The position numbers and the translations under genes were made by a program. From Azospirillum oryzae (GTDB lineage: Bacteria; Pseudomonadota; Alphaproteobacteria; Azospirillales; Azospirillaceae), in assembly GCF_008364795.1 (NCBI RefSeq), contig NZ_VTTM01000005.1, positions 1 through 64,000 on the forward strand: a stretch of DNA of 64,000 nt. Reading direction: 5' to 3'. Of this stretch, positions 9,700 through 19,107 are shown piece by piece. Below the pieces are notes generated by a model. That model was given only the letters and a program-made list of their open reading frames with translations. It did not search any database and was not told the DNA's origin. Every line of letters begins with the position of its first letter. Positions within the stretch are counted from its first letter, which is position 1.

Positions 9700-12600
9700 C
9701 TATCCCCGCTTTCGCCGTTGCGCCTTGCGGACGATCGCCTCGATGCAGTCGAGCACGCGGGCCGCGTTGGCAAGCCGGCCATCGGCGTCCGGCGCCTCCA
9801 GCGCGGCGGACAGCCGGTCGTCCTGGGCACGCAGAAAGCCCTTGGAGCGCTTTGCCACCGTCACGGCCTTTGCCGCGGCGCGCTCGCCCCGCAAGGTCAC
9901 CGCCACGCCCGCCGGGCCGCAACCGAGCGACGCGACGCCCAGCGCCCGGCAACGGCACCGCAGATCGGCGATGGCCAGCAGCCGCTCCACCGGATCCGGC
10001 AGTGGGCCGAAGCGGTCCTCCATCTCCTCGCGCAGGGCGTCCAACTCGCCCGCCTCGCGGGTGCGGGCGATGCGGCGGTGCAGGCCGATGCGCAGTTCCT
10101 CCTCCGGAATGTAGGCGGATGGGATGCAGTGCGGAACCGCGACCGTCACCTCCGGGTCCCAGCGGTCGTCGGGCTGGCGGCGCAGCGCCCGCAGGGCGTC
10201 GGCCAGGATGCGCTGGTAGAGTTCGGTCCCCACGGCACGCAGATGGCCGCTCTGGTCCTCGCCCAGCAGGTCGCCCGCCCCACGCTGGTCGAGGTCGAGC
10301 ATGCTCAGCACGAAACCGCCGCCCAGGCTCTCGATCACCTCCAGCGAGCCGAGCCGGCGCGCCGCCCGCTCCTCCAGCGGATGGTCGGGGTCTGTCAGCA
10401 GATAGGCGTAGCCCTGCACCGCACCCCGCCCGACCCGGCCGCGCAGCTGGTGCAGCTGGCCCAGCCCGAACAGGTCGGGGCGGAACAGCAGCAGCGTGTT
10501 GGCGCGCGGGATGTCGATGCCGGATTCGATGATCGGCGTCGCCAGCAGGATGTCGCTTTCGCCGTCGACGAAGCCCATCACCGCATCGTCCAGCGCCGCC
10601 GCGCCCAGCCGGCCATGCGCGACCGCGATCCGGGCCGACGGCACCAGCCCGCGGATCCATGCCTCCAATTCACCGAGGTCGGCGATGCGCGGAACGACGC
10701 AAAAGGCCTGCCCGCCGCGCCCCAATTCGCGCAGCAGGGCGGCGCGGGCGGTGGCCGGGTCGCGCGGAGTGACGGCGGTGCGCACCGGTCGGCGGCGGGC
10801 AGGCGGCGTGTCGATGATGCTGAGCCCGCGCAGGCCCGCCAGGGCGCCTTGCAGCGTGCGCGGGATCGGCGTGGCGCTGAGCGCCAGACTGTGGACGCCC
10901 TTGGTGCGCCGCTTGAGCGCCTGCTTCTGGGCGGCACCGAAGCGCTGTTCCTCATCAACCACCATCAGGCCGAGGCGGTCGAACCGGACGTCCTTTGACA
11001 GCAGCGCATGCGTCCCGATGACGATGTCAACCGATCCGTCGGCCAGCCCGGCTCGCACGCGGTCGGCCTCGGGCTTGGTCATGGCGCCGGTCAGTGGCTC
11101 CACCGTCACGCCGAAGCCGGCGAAGCGGCGGCGGAACACGTCCAGATGCTGGCGGGCGAGGACGGAGGTCGGGGCCATCACCGCCACCTGATGGCCGGCA
11201 AACGCCACCGCCGCCGCCGCGCGCAAGGCCACCTCCGTCTTGCCGTACCCGACATCGGCGCAGACCAGATGGTCCATTGGATGCCCCCGGCGCATGGCGT
11301 CCAGCACGGCATGAACGGCGCGCCGCTGTCCTTCGGTGGGATCGAAGCCGAAACGGGCACCGAAGCGGCGCATGCGGTCGGCCGGCGGGTCGATGACCGG
11401 GGCCACTTCGCGGGCGCGGCGGCGGGCCTCGCGCAGGATGCCCTTGGCGGTCTCGGCGATCTCCGCCTCCAGCACGGCCCGGCGTTCCAGCCAATGGGCG
11501 TTCTTCAGGCTGTCGAGCCTGGCGCCGGTATCGGCGGAGCCGTGACGCCATAGCCGGTCGAAATCGGCGGTCGGCACCAGCAGCCGGTCGTCATGGGCGT
11601 AGTCCAACACCAGGAAATCCGCCGTCGAATCCTCATCATCGCCGGACGTGATGGTCTCCAGCCCGATCAGCCGGCCGATGCCATAGTCGAGATGCACGAC
11701 GAAGTCGCCGGTCGCCAGTTCCGACGGGGCCAGCGGCGGCCGGGCCGGGGCCTCGCCGCCGCGCTCCTCACCGTGGCGCGGCGCCACCAGAACGGACATG
11801 CCGTCGCAGACGAAGCCGTCGGCGGTCCGCAACCGCAGCACGGCGCAGTCGCCCGCCGCCAGGGGCGGGTCGGGCCACCGGTCCAGACGCGGCACAGGGC
11901 GACCCAATGCCGAAGACGCCCGTTCGGCCAGCCGGTCGGCCTCGCCCGCACCACCGCCGGAACGGGCGGCGAGCAGCACGGCCCTGCCCTCCCCGGCCAG
12001 CGCCGCCGCGCGCCGCAGCAGCGTTCGTTCGGTCCGTATCGGCTCCATGGTGGGACCGGCCTTCACCTCCACCGGCAGCACGGAACGGGCGGCCAGCTTC
12101 TCCTGCAGCATGTCGGCGTCGATCAGCCGGCGCTCCAGTGCCGGGACCGGCAGCGGGCAGGGATCAACGCGGCGGATGCGCCGGTTCGGCCCGGCATTGG
12201 TCAGATTGTCGGCGGCCAGATCGTCGGCCCGTGCCTCGATGCGATCACGCGCGCCGGCATCCAGCACGACCAGCGCATCCGGCAGCAGGTCGAGCAGCAG
12301 CGGGCAATTGTCGAAGACATTGGGAAGCTGAAGGTCGAAGCCGTAGGGTCGCCGTCCCTCCTCCAACTGCCGCCGCAGATCGTCCGGCAGGGCGGACCCA
12401 AGTCCGGCAAGGCTTGCCGCCAGCCGGTCGAGCATCTCCGCCCCGACGATCAGGTCGCTGACCGGGCCCAGCGTGATCCCGTCGATCGACCTCACCGACC
12501 TTTGGGAAACCGGATCATACAGGCGCAGTTCGCGCACGATGCCGTCGGCGATGTCGCAACGGACGGGGCGGTCGCAGTCGCCGGGGAAGACCTCCACCAC

Positions 12601-13134
12601 CGCGCCGCGGATCGCGACCTCGCCGGGCTCGTCCACCCGGTCGTCCAGCACATAGCCGGTACGTGCGAACCAGCCGCGCCACGCCGTCTCGTCATACGCC
12701 ATGCCCCGCGTCAGGCGGAAGCGTCCCCCCGCCCAGGCGTCCGACGGCGGCAGCCGCTGCAAGGCCAGATCGGCCGAGGCCACGACCAGCCGGCCGGCGT
12801 CGGGCCTCCCCCCTTCGGCAAGCCGCATCAGGCCGGCGGCGCGACGCCCCAGCACGGCCCGCGACGGCGCGGCACGGTCACCGGCCGCCGTCTCGTCGAT
12901 GGGCAGCAGGACGACATTGAGGTCGGGGAACAGGTCGCCCGCCAGTCGCGCCAGCCGGGTGGCTCGCGAATCGCTGCGGGCCAGCAGCAGGACGCCGCCG
13001 GGCCGGCGGGCGAGTGCCGCCAGCCGAACGGCCAGTTCGCCTTCGCTCTGCACGGAAACCATGGCGGGAGACGAGGCCGCAACCCGGGGCGGCGCGACGG
13101 GCGTCGGTTCGGCGACGGGAACTCCGTCAAGCAT
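9700..13134 (-). CDS. Divergent Mfd-like (TRCF) DEAD-box helicase
   Basis: The roughly 1144-residue protein has the domain order of the transcription-repair coupling factor: a UvrB-homology N-terminus, a CarD-like RNA polymerase-interacting domain (LATGDFVVHLDYGIGRLIG) and a RecG-type translocase. The translocase has Walker A DVGYGKTE, Walker B DEEQRFG, SATPIPRTL, ESGIDIPRANT and QLRGRVGR. A C-terminal TRCF domain follows. Mfd displaces stalled RNA polymerase and recruits UvrA. This copy is unusual: the N-terminal PYDRVSPS-type block is degenerate (ETAAGDRAAPS) and Walker B has Q where Mfd usually has H. It may be a paralogue rather than the housekeeping Mfd. Three starts are possible (13221 GTG, 13134 ATG, 13059 ATG) and none has a strong Shine-Dalgarno; I use 13134. 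Confidence 0.8.
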   Translation of the reverse strand: MLDGVPVAEPTPVAPPRVAASSPAMVSVQSEGELAVRLAALARRPGGVLLLARSDSRATRLARLAGDLFPDLNVVLLPIDETAAGDRAAPSRAVLGRRAAGLMRLAEGGRPDAGRLVVASADLALQRLPPSDAWAGGRFRLTRGMAYDETAWRGWFARTGYVLDDRVDEPGEVAIRGAVVEVFPGDCDRPVRCDIADGIVRELRLYDPVSQRSVRSIDGITLGPVSDLIVGAEMLDRLAASLAGLGSALPDDLRRQLEEGRRPYGFDLQLPNVFDNCPLLLDLLPDALVVLDAGARDRIEARADDLAADNLTNAGPNRRIRRVDPCPLPVPALERRLIDADMLQEKLAARSVLPVEVKAGPTMEPIRTERTLLRRAAALAGEGRAVLLAARSGGGAGEADRLAERASSALGRPVPRLDRWPDPPLAAGDCAVLRLRTADGFVCDGMSVLVAPRHGEERGGEAPARPPLAPSELATGDFVVHLDYGIGRLIGLETITSGDDEDSTADFLVLDYAHDDRLLVPTADFDRLWRHGSADTGARLDSLKNAHWLERRAVLEAEIAETAKGILREARRRAREVAPVIDPPADRMRRFGARFGFDPTEGQRRAVHAVLDAMRRGHPMDHLVCADVGYGKTEVALRAAAAVAFAGHQVAVMAPTSVLARQHLDVFRRRFAGFGVTVEPLTGAMTKPEADRVRAGLADGSVDIVIGTHALLSKDVRFDRLGLMVVDEEQRFGAAQKQALKRRTKGVHSLALSATPIPRTLQGALAGLRGLSIIDTPPARRRPVRTAVTPRDPATARAALLRELGRGGQAFCVVPRIADLGELEAWIRGLVPSARIAVAHGRLGAAALDDAVMGFVDGESDILLATPIIESGIDIPRANTLLLFRPDLFGLGQLHQLRGRVGRGAVQGYAYLLTDPDHPLEERAARRLGSLEVIESLGGGFVLSMLDLDQRGAGDLLGEDQSGHLRAVGTELYQRILADALRALRRQPDDRWDPEVTVAVPHCIPSAYIPEEELRIGLHRRIARTREAGELDALREEMEDRFGPLPDPVERLLAIADLRCRCRALGVASLGCGPAGVAVTLRGERAAAKAVTVAKRSKGFLRAQDDRLSAALEAPDADGRLANAARVLDCIEAIVRKAQRRKRG

Positions 13135-13272
13135 GATGGGCGTACATGGTGGGCAGGCTCCGGTCGTTGGCACCGCACGCCCCTCGGGAAAAGGGACGGC
13201 GGAGCAGCGGAGGTTCAACACCGCCGGAACCCCCGCGGTTGCCTACCCTTCAGTCTAGCGGAACCTTTCGGT

Positions 13273-14067
13273 TCAGTGCAGCACCAGCCAACCGACCAGC
13301 ACGGCCAGGAAGGCGCCGGCCGTCGACCCCAGCACCGTCAGCAGCGGCGACCAGCCCGCTCCGCCCGTCTTTTCCGCCGATGCGCTGTCCAGGCCGCGCA
13401 GGCTCTGGTCCATCCGCATCAGGAACACCTCCAGCCCGCCGACCCGCTCCGTCAGTTCGCGCAGGGATTCGGCCAGAGCGTCCGACCGCTCGCCCTGTGC
13501 GGCTTCCAGGCGGGAGGCGTCGGCGCGCAGGGCCGTCACCCCCTCGCCCGCATCGCGCAGTAGGCGGCCGATGGTCTGCTGTGCGGCGGCAAGCTGGCGC
13601 TGGTCGCGGCGGAGCGCGTCGATCCGCTCGCCGATGCGCTGCAGATGCGGTGCCAGCAGCCGGTCGAGCCGCTGGTCCTCCGGGTTCGGCTGGGCAAAGG
13701 TCGCCGTCTCGCCGGTGGATGGCGACCGCACCACCGCCACCACCCGCGACGGGTCTGCCCCCTCCGGCAGGGTCACCTCCGCTTCGAAGGCATGGGCACC
13801 GTCGCCGATGCCGCCGCCGGCCAGATCGGGCCGCGGCCGGTCGGCCGCCACCCGCGCCAGGGTTTCCGGCGGTCCGCCGTCCCGCTCCAGCCGCAGTTCA
13901 ACCTCCAGCCGGTCGGCCGGATGGTTGCCGTCCCAGGCCCAGCCGAACACCCGGCCACCCTGCAGAGCGTCGATATGACCGACGATGGCCGCCGCTTGCG
14001 GTGCGTCGATGGGATCGGCCACGGGGGTGGTCTCGCGCAGTTCGACGATCTTGGCGGTGGCGGACAT
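13273..14067 (-). CDS. GWAWD-module coiled-coil protein with C-terminal membrane anchor
   Basis: The 264-residue protein has three parts. Residues about 25-115 form a compact module with GRVFGWAWDGNHPADRLEV and a later GIGDGAHAFEAEV, a pattern found in proteins of glycan loci. Residues about 120-235 are a predicted coiled coil with regular L/A heptads. The last 25 residues are a membrane segment ending LVGWLVLH. It is probably tail-anchored in the inner membrane with the rest in the cytoplasm. It is the last gene of the minus-strand glycan block, 42 bp after the pyruvyl transferase gene. The function is unknown; a scaffold for the glycosyltransferases is a guess from the shared module. Confidence 0.75.
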   Translation of the reverse strand: MSATAKIVELRETTPVADPIDAPQAAAIVGHIDALQGGRVFGWAWDGNHPADRLEVELRLERDGGPPETLARVAADRPRPDLAGGGIGDGAHAFEAEVTLPEGADPSRVVAVVRSPSTGETATFAQPNPEDQRLDRLLAPHLQRIGERIDALRRDQRQLAAAQQTIGRLLRDAGEGVTALRADASRLEAAQGERSDALAESLRELTERVGGLEVFLMRMDQSLRGLDSASAEKTGGAGWSPLLTVLGSTAGAFLAVLVGWLVLH

Positions 14068-14109
14068 GGGACCGGCTTCCGGTTGTTGTGCTGGAGAGGG
14101 CGCTTGCGC

Positions 14110-15297
14110 TTACGCCGCCTTGCGGTCGGTGGCGCGTCGCAGGGTGTGGCTGGGCATGCGGTGGGGCACGTAGTTCTCGTCCAGGAACTCCCGCATGTCG
14201 CGATAGCGCTGGTAGTAGGTGCGGTTGAACTTCTCGAACAGGCCCTGGTCCCAATATTCCTCAAGGACGAAGGGCTTGTCCGAATAGACATTGTAGCAGG
14301 GGATCGCGAAGGTTTCCGCGAACTCCGCCGTGCGGCTGTCATAGCTGAAGTAAACCGACGGCGTGGCGTTCGACAGGGCCATCAGGTTGCCGTGCAGGCG
14401 ATAGCCGAGCACGAGATCCTTCGACCGTACGAGATTTTCGTAATCGGCGACGACGTCCGAATACCACAGCCGCTCGCGGTACAGCGCGTCCATCTCGTCG
14501 TCGAAATACCACTGCTTCAGCCACGCGCTGTCATGCAGATGGGCCCAGGCCTCCGCCTTCTGCTCCTCGGTACCCCACAGCAGCTTCTTCTCCTCGACCT
14601 CGCCCTGCATCATCAGGACGGTGTCGAAGCGGCGGGAGATGTCCTTCACGAAGTCGCGGTGGCGCTCCAGATACTTCCGCACATCCGGCGAATAATGCTT
14701 GGAGACCTCGCGGCGCATGGTGATGCCGACCTTGCGCACGCTGTTCAGATCCGGCAGGTCGATGCGCAGTTCCGGGTCGCGGTTGCGGAAGGCGGTCGGG
14801 CAGCCGACGATGCGGGTGTTCTTGATGCCAAGGTCCCACAGCACTTCGGCGGTGTAGGTGCCGCGCACGCCCAGCGTCGTCGACTTGTCGGCGATCATCC
14901 GCCAGATGCGCTTGCTTTCCTCGGTCAGCGTCAGCTTGCCGGTGGCGGGCGCCTGGGCACCGACGCCGAAGGCGATGACGGGGATGCGCAGCTTCGAGAG
15001 CACCTGGATGGTCGCCGCCGGCCAGTCCATCGAATCGTGGATGTAGTTGCTGCCGCGCAGGAAGACATAATCGTATTCGGCATTGATCCGGTCGACCACC
15101 TCCTGCCGGAACTCGCGGATCTCCAGCACATCCAGCTTGTCATAGGTCAGCAGCTTCAACGAGGAGTCGAAGACGAACGCGTCACCGATGTTGTGGTAGT
15201 GATCGATGCTGCGCTGGATGTCCTGGTAGCTGTACCAACGCACGCAGTCGTGATCGTAGACTTCGCCCGACGGAATCATGACGAGAATGTTGGCCAC
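14110..15297 (-). CDS. Polysaccharide pyruvyl transferase family protein
   Basis: The 395-residue protein carries features of the polysaccharide pyruvyl transferase family (CsaB/WcaK-like): an early FLRGSNYIHD block, PVIAFGVGAQAP, LGVRGTYTAEVL, and a C-terminal VLGYRLHGNLMAL motif with the conserved RxHG. These enzymes add a ketal-linked pyruvate from phosphoenolpyruvate to a sugar of a surface polysaccharide. I choose the GTG at 15297 because GGGAGAG lies about 5 nt upstream. An ATG nine codons earlier has no such site. It lies within a same-strand run of glycosyltransferases, which supports a role in modifying a surface glycan. Confidence 0.82.
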   Translation of the reverse strand: MANILVMIPSGEVYDHDCVRWYSYQDIQRSIDHYHNIGDAFVFDSSLKLLTYDKLDVLEIREFRQEVVDRINAEYDYVFLRGSNYIHDSMDWPAATIQVLSKLRIPVIAFGVGAQAPATGKLTLTEESKRIWRMIADKSTTLGVRGTYTAEVLWDLGIKNTRIVGCPTAFRNRDPELRIDLPDLNSVRKVGITMRREVSKHYSPDVRKYLERHRDFVKDISRRFDTVLMMQGEVEEKKLLWGTEEQKAEAWAHLHDSAWLKQWYFDDEMDALYRERLWYSDVVADYENLVRSKDLVLGYRLHGNLMALSNATPSVYFSYDSRTAEFAETFAIPCYNVYSDKPFVLEEYWDQGLFEKFNRTYYQRYRDMREFLDENYVPHRMPSHTLRRATDRKAA

Positions 15298-15374
15298 GGC
15301 GGCTCTCCCTGGGTTGGGCGACAATAGGGGCGGATGATGCCCGGATCACCGCCGGGCTAAATCGAATCTTTACA

Positions 15375-15397
15375 CAGGACATACGATGCATGTCCTG
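15375..15397. repeat. Perfect 8-bp inverted repeat upstream of the pyruvyl transferase gene
   Basis: CAGGACAT (15375-15382) and ATGTCCTG (15390-15397) form perfect arms around a 7 nt spacer. The element sits in the AT-rich 197 bp gap between two minus-strand glycan genes, about 80 bp before the pyruvyl transferase start. It could be a regulator binding site or a small RNA hairpin. There is no T-tract on the downstream side for minus-strand transcripts, so it is not a typical terminator. Confidence 0.4.
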
Positions 15398-15494
15398 CGA
15401 TTTTCGATCCAACATTACCAATTTTTTCTACGCCATGCGCAATCAAATCTTCTGGATATTCGAAAATATCACAGCACATTCCAACATTCCCTTA

Positions 15495-16808
15495 TCACGC
15501 CCGTTGCGCCACCGCGCGCTCAGGCATCGAGGGCGCGGCACCGCTGGCGGCCAGCAGCGCGTCGAACACCTCCGAGTGCTGGCGCGCGCACTCGGCACGG
15601 TCGATGGGGCGGCGAATGCGCAGGCGCAGGCGGTCCCACAGGTCGGGCGTGGTCAGCGCCTCCGTCATGCGGTCCACCAGATCCTCGACGCTGCCGTTGC
15701 GGAAATGCAGGCCGTCGACGCCGTGGGTCACCTTCTCCGCCATGCCGCCGATGTTGCTGGCGATGATCGGGCGGCCGTGCAGGAAGGCCTCCTGGATGAC
15801 GACGGGCGAGTTCTCCCACCAGATCGACGGGATGATCATCCAATCGACGTCCTTCATCAGGCCCGGCAGTTCGGCCGAGCGGTAGCTGCCATAGAAGCGC
15901 ACCCGGTCGCCGGCCTTCTCCACCGCATCGTTGAAGCGCTTCTGATAGGCTTCCGGCTGGCGTTCCAGGTTGCCGCCGAAGATCATCAGCGCACCGTCCT
16001 CGCCCCAGGCCTTGTCGGAGATGCGCGACACCGCCTCCACCAGCAAATGGGCGCCCTTGAACTCGGTCAGCTGGCCGAAGAAGGCGAAGCGGTTGCGCTT
16101 GCCGGCGCGGGTGACCGGACGCGGCGGGGCGATGCCCTCGATGGTCAGGCCGTTCTCGATCATGCGGAACTTCTCGCGCGGCAGCCCCCAGTCGACATAG
16201 CGGTCGATCAGGAAGTTCGACGGGCTGATGTAGAAGTCGGCCTGCTCCAGGAACGTCTTCAAAAACAACTCGCGCTTGAAGAACTCCGCCTCGCCGATGT
16301 GGGGGAAGCAGCCGGCGCAGTCGGCCGGGCTGGCGCGGTAGCACAGCGCGTTGCGGCTGGTCTTCACCATTTGGCCGTGATGGTGGCAGATCGACAGGTA
16401 CTCGTGCAACGTCACCACGATGGGAACGCGCGGCAAGGCTTGGCGCACCGCCTGGATCGTCTCGATCCCCAGCCCCAGGAAATGGTGGAAGTTCACCACG
16501 TCGGGCTGAAGGTCGCGGACGTAGCGGACGAAGTCCTTCTCCAGCCCCGGCAGGTTGCGGTTGGACAGGCGGAAATGGTCGTAGTCGTTGGCGTAATACA
16601 GCACCTCCCGCTCCTTCTGGCGCAGAGCCATCAGGGCGGAACCCCGATGCTGGGCGATGGGCGGCGCCACGCGGGCCAGATAGTGGCTTTCCCAGCCCGG
16701 CAGGTCGTGCAGGCCGTTGTGCAGGTTGTAGGAGGCGACCTCACCCCCGCCCAGCGAGAAGGAGGGGTGGCCATGGCTGATGATCAGCGCGCGCTTGGTC
16801 TTGCTCAT
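15495..16808 (-). CDS. Glycosyltransferase family 4 protein
   Basis: The 437-residue GT-B fold enzyme begins ALIISHGHPSFSLGGGE, the glycine-rich acceptor-side loop of GT4 enzymes. Near the C-terminus it has PSIWWENSPVVIQEAFLHGR, the E-x7-E motif region that binds the nucleotide-sugar donor. It also has a cysteine cluster (CYRASPADCAGCFP) in the N-terminal half, shared with the GT4 at 19104-20492. It should transfer a sugar from an NDP-sugar in the cytoplasm; the specificity is unknown. I start at the ATG followed by SKTKRALIISHG. A start 19 codons upstream would add a low-complexity stretch encoded by repeat-like DNA. Confidence 0.88.
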   Translation of the reverse strand: MSKTKRALIISHGHPSFSLGGGEVASYNLHNGLHDLPGWESHYLARVAPPIAQHRGSALMALRQKEREVLYYANDYDHFRLSNRNLPGLEKDFVRYVRDLQPDVVNFHHFLGLGIETIQAVRQALPRVPIVVTLHEYLSICHHHGQMVKTSRNALCYRASPADCAGCFPHIGEAEFFKRELFLKTFLEQADFYISPSNFLIDRYVDWGLPREKFRMIENGLTIEGIAPPRPVTRAGKRNRFAFFGQLTEFKGAHLLVEAVSRISDKAWGEDGALMIFGGNLERQPEAYQKRFNDAVEKAGDRVRFYGSYRSAELPGLMKDVDWMIIPSIWWENSPVVIQEAFLHGRPIIASNIGGMAEKVTHGVDGLHFRNGSVEDLVDRMTEALTTPDLWDRLRLRIRRPIDRAECARQHSEVFDALLAASGAAPSMPERAVAQRA

Positions 16809-16870
16809 CGTGTGACCGTCTGTCCTAAGCGGGGGTGGTGAAGTGGTTGTGTCGCTTGCCCCCATCCCGC

Positions 16871-16895
16871 CCCTCCCCCGCTGGGTGGGGGAGGG
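16871..16895. repeat. GC-rich palindrome (CCCTCCCCC/GGGGGAGGG)
   Basis: A 9-bp perfect stem with arms at 16871-16879 and 16887-16895 and a 7 nt loop lies between two minus-strand glycosyltransferase genes. It resembles the C-rich/G-rich palindromes in other gaps of this window (37.2, 40.1-40.3, 44.2, 45.0, 51.7 and 59.6-59.8 kb). As RNA it would form a stable hairpin inside the operon message, possibly protecting or separating segments. Confidence 0.6.
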
Positions 16896-16911
16896 TTAGT
16901 GGGGCAATAAC

Positions 16912-19107
16912 TCAGGCCGCGATCGACGCCTTCCAGCGCTCGGCGAAGCTCCATTCGTCGACCAGCGCGCTCATGCGCTCCAGCCTGGGGTCGCGGGCGT
17001 TGCGGGACTGTTCGTCGACGGCCACCAGTCGGACCTTCGGCAGCCAAAGACACGACCCGCCGGCCGCCCGAACCCGAAGGCACAGGTCCAGACCTTTCGG
17101 CTCCGACCCGAGATAGCGGCCGCCGTCGGCCATCGCCCGCACCAGCAGGTCGCGCGGCAGCAGCGCGCAGTCGGCCGAGGCGGCATCGACCGCTGACGCC
17201 TCCTGCTCCTTCAGCCAGTCGCGCGGATATCCGGCGAAGCGGCGCTCGTAGGTGACCATGCCGTCCGGCCCCTCAACCGCGACGATGCCGGCGAAGCGGA
17301 CCGAATGGTCCTCGTACAGCAGGGTCGGGCTGACCATCACCGGCGCCAGCGCGGCGGAGCCCACGGCGTTCGGCTTGCGAATCGCCCGTTCCAGCGCCGA
17401 CAGCCAGCCGCGCTCGGTCGGCAGCACCGATGGCGACAGCAGAAGGACACGGTCGGCACGGGCATGCGGCAGGGCCGCCGCCACCGCCTCGAAGGGGTCG
17501 GCGGCGGTGGGTGCGGCGACGAAGCCGACCGAGAGACGGTAGAAGCCGGCGGCCTGCCGGACCATGCCGGCCAACCGCTCATGGGTGCCGGCACCGGCCA
17601 CCACCAGGATCTCCGCCTCGGCGAAGTCCGGGTCGTTCGCCATGCGGGCGAGGTTGAGATCGACATCCTCCCGCCCGTCGCAGACCGGCAGGACCACCGA
17701 CACCCGCGGGCTCTTCAGCGCGCGGCCCATCGGATGCAGGACGGAGGACGGGGCCGGCTGCCCCGACGCCGCGGTACGCAGCATCGGACCCAGGTGGGTG
17801 GAAACGACGCGGTCGATGGCCGGGCTGTCAGGGTTGACCGCCCCCAGCATGCGGCGCAGCGATTCGCCGGTCGGCGGCTGGCAGGGCAGCGGCAGGAAGG
17901 CGATGCCGTCGGCCAGCGACAGCTCCAGATGGAATTCGGCGTCGGCGGAGATGCCGGCCGGCTCGCGGGCGAAGGCGGTGAAGCCGTGGGCGTCGTTGCC
18001 CGGCGGCAGACGGCCGGCGAACAGCGGGTCGTGGGCGAAGGCGTCCGACACGTCCTTGCGGGCCAGCCGCGACCAGTCGGCGTCGAGCCGAGCCGTCATG
18101 CCGCCGCCCTTCACCGTCACCGCGCGGACCGCCTGGGTGGGATCGAGCAGCCAGCCGCAGACGAACAGCCCGGCACCCGGCACCCGCACCGCCATGTCCA
18201 GCCCCATGCGCACCGGAGCCTGGATCTGCGACACCGTCTCCACCCCGTTGTAGCGGGCGGCGATGGCGGAGGCGACACCGCGGCGGGCGGCATCGCCCTG
18301 CAACTGGCCCAGCATGTCGCGGGCATGGGCGGAGGCGACGCCGTCGGCCAGCAACTGCCGATGCTCGAAGATCGCCAGATGGCGCCAGCCGTCGGCGGCG
18401 CGGAAATGGATGCGGCGGATGGTGTCCGGCGCGGCGACCGGGCCTTCCAGAACGGTCAGCAGACCGGAAGCATCGTCGGGCAGGTCCGGGCGGTGGAAGG
18501 GCGCGGCGGAGCTGGCATGGGGGCGCAGGTCGTCGGCCTCGACCAAAACGGGAGCGGTGCCGGCCGGGAAGCCGTGCGACCAGCCCTGCACCATCAGTGC
18601 GCCGTCGCGGAAGCGGCCCAGCACTTCGGCGAAGCCATCCGGGCGGGAGGCTTCATGCGCCAGCCCCGACAGCAGGCGGGTGCGCCGGTCGCCGTCCCCC
18701 GCCTCGCCCTCGCCCATCTCCGGGCCGGACAGCAGGGTCACGGCGACGTCCAGCGCCACGCCGAGCGACTGCGGCTGCACCTCGCGCAAGGCCGCAACCA
18801 GATGGGCGGGGTTGGTGCGGACGTTGGACAGGCGCGGCAGCAGCAGGTGCTTGCCCCGGGCATCCTCGATCTCGATGCGGGACGGGCGCATGTGGGCCAG
18901 ACCGGTGACGCGGATGGCGCCCAGGAACCAGCGCTCCCCCGCCCCGTCGGTCCAGCAGCCGCCGCGAAACCGGCCGTCGATCATACCGTCCAGCATCACC
19001 ATGCTGTCAGCCGGCAGGGGCTGGTCGATCGCCCCGAACAGCATCAACGTGTCCTCGTCCAGCAGGACGGCGGCGGTGATGTCGGCCTTGGTGCTGCGGT
19101 CCTTCAT
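16912..19107 (-). CDS. GT2-like protein with degenerate catalytic motifs
   Basis: The 731-residue protein has two parts. Residues about 1-480 include a module with GLFVCGWLLDP, as in the GT2 at 21313-23613. Residues about 500-731 have the GT2 fold, opening with PRVSVVLPVCDGRE. Where the neighbouring GT2 has LLNSDVVP, this protein has LLSPSVLP (around 558-563), so the metal-binding DxD is missing. Where the neighbour has EDSDLC it has EPKGLDLC (669-676), losing the acidic catalytic residues. It is probably not an active glycosyltransferase on its own. Its ATG overlaps the stop of the preceding GT4 gene (ATGA), which indicates coupled translation. The 5' extension open to 19932 is out of frame with the real upstream gene and is not used. 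Confidence 0.8.
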   Translation of the reverse strand: MKDRSTKADITAAVLLDEDTLMLFGAIDQPLPADSMVMLDGMIDGRFRGGCWTDGAGERWFLGAIRVTGLAHMRPSRIEIEDARGKHLLLPRLSNVRTNPAHLVAALREVQPQSLGVALDVAVTLLSGPEMGEGEAGDGDRRTRLLSGLAHEASRPDGFAEVLGRFRDGALMVQGWSHGFPAGTAPVLVEADDLRPHASSAAPFHRPDLPDDASGLLTVLEGPVAAPDTIRRIHFRAADGWRHLAIFEHRQLLADGVASAHARDMLGQLQGDAARRGVASAIAARYNGVETVSQIQAPVRMGLDMAVRVPGAGLFVCGWLLDPTQAVRAVTVKGGGMTARLDADWSRLARKDVSDAFAHDPLFAGRLPPGNDAHGFTAFAREPAGISADAEFHLELSLADGIAFLPLPCQPPTGESLRRMLGAVNPDSPAIDRVVSTHLGPMLRTAASGQPAPSSVLHPMGRALKSPRVSVVLPVCDGREDVDLNLARMANDPDFAEAEILVVAGAGTHERLAGMVRQAAGFYRLSVGFVAAPTAADPFEAVAAALPHARADRVLLLSPSVLPTERGWLSALERAIRKPNAVGSAALAPVMVSPTLLYEDHSVRFAGIVAVEGPDGMVTYERRFAGYPRDWLKEQEASAVDAASADCALLPRDLLVRAMADGGRYLGSEPKGLDLCLRVRAAGGSCLWLPKVRLVAVDEQSRNARDPRLERMSALVDEWSFAERWKASIAA

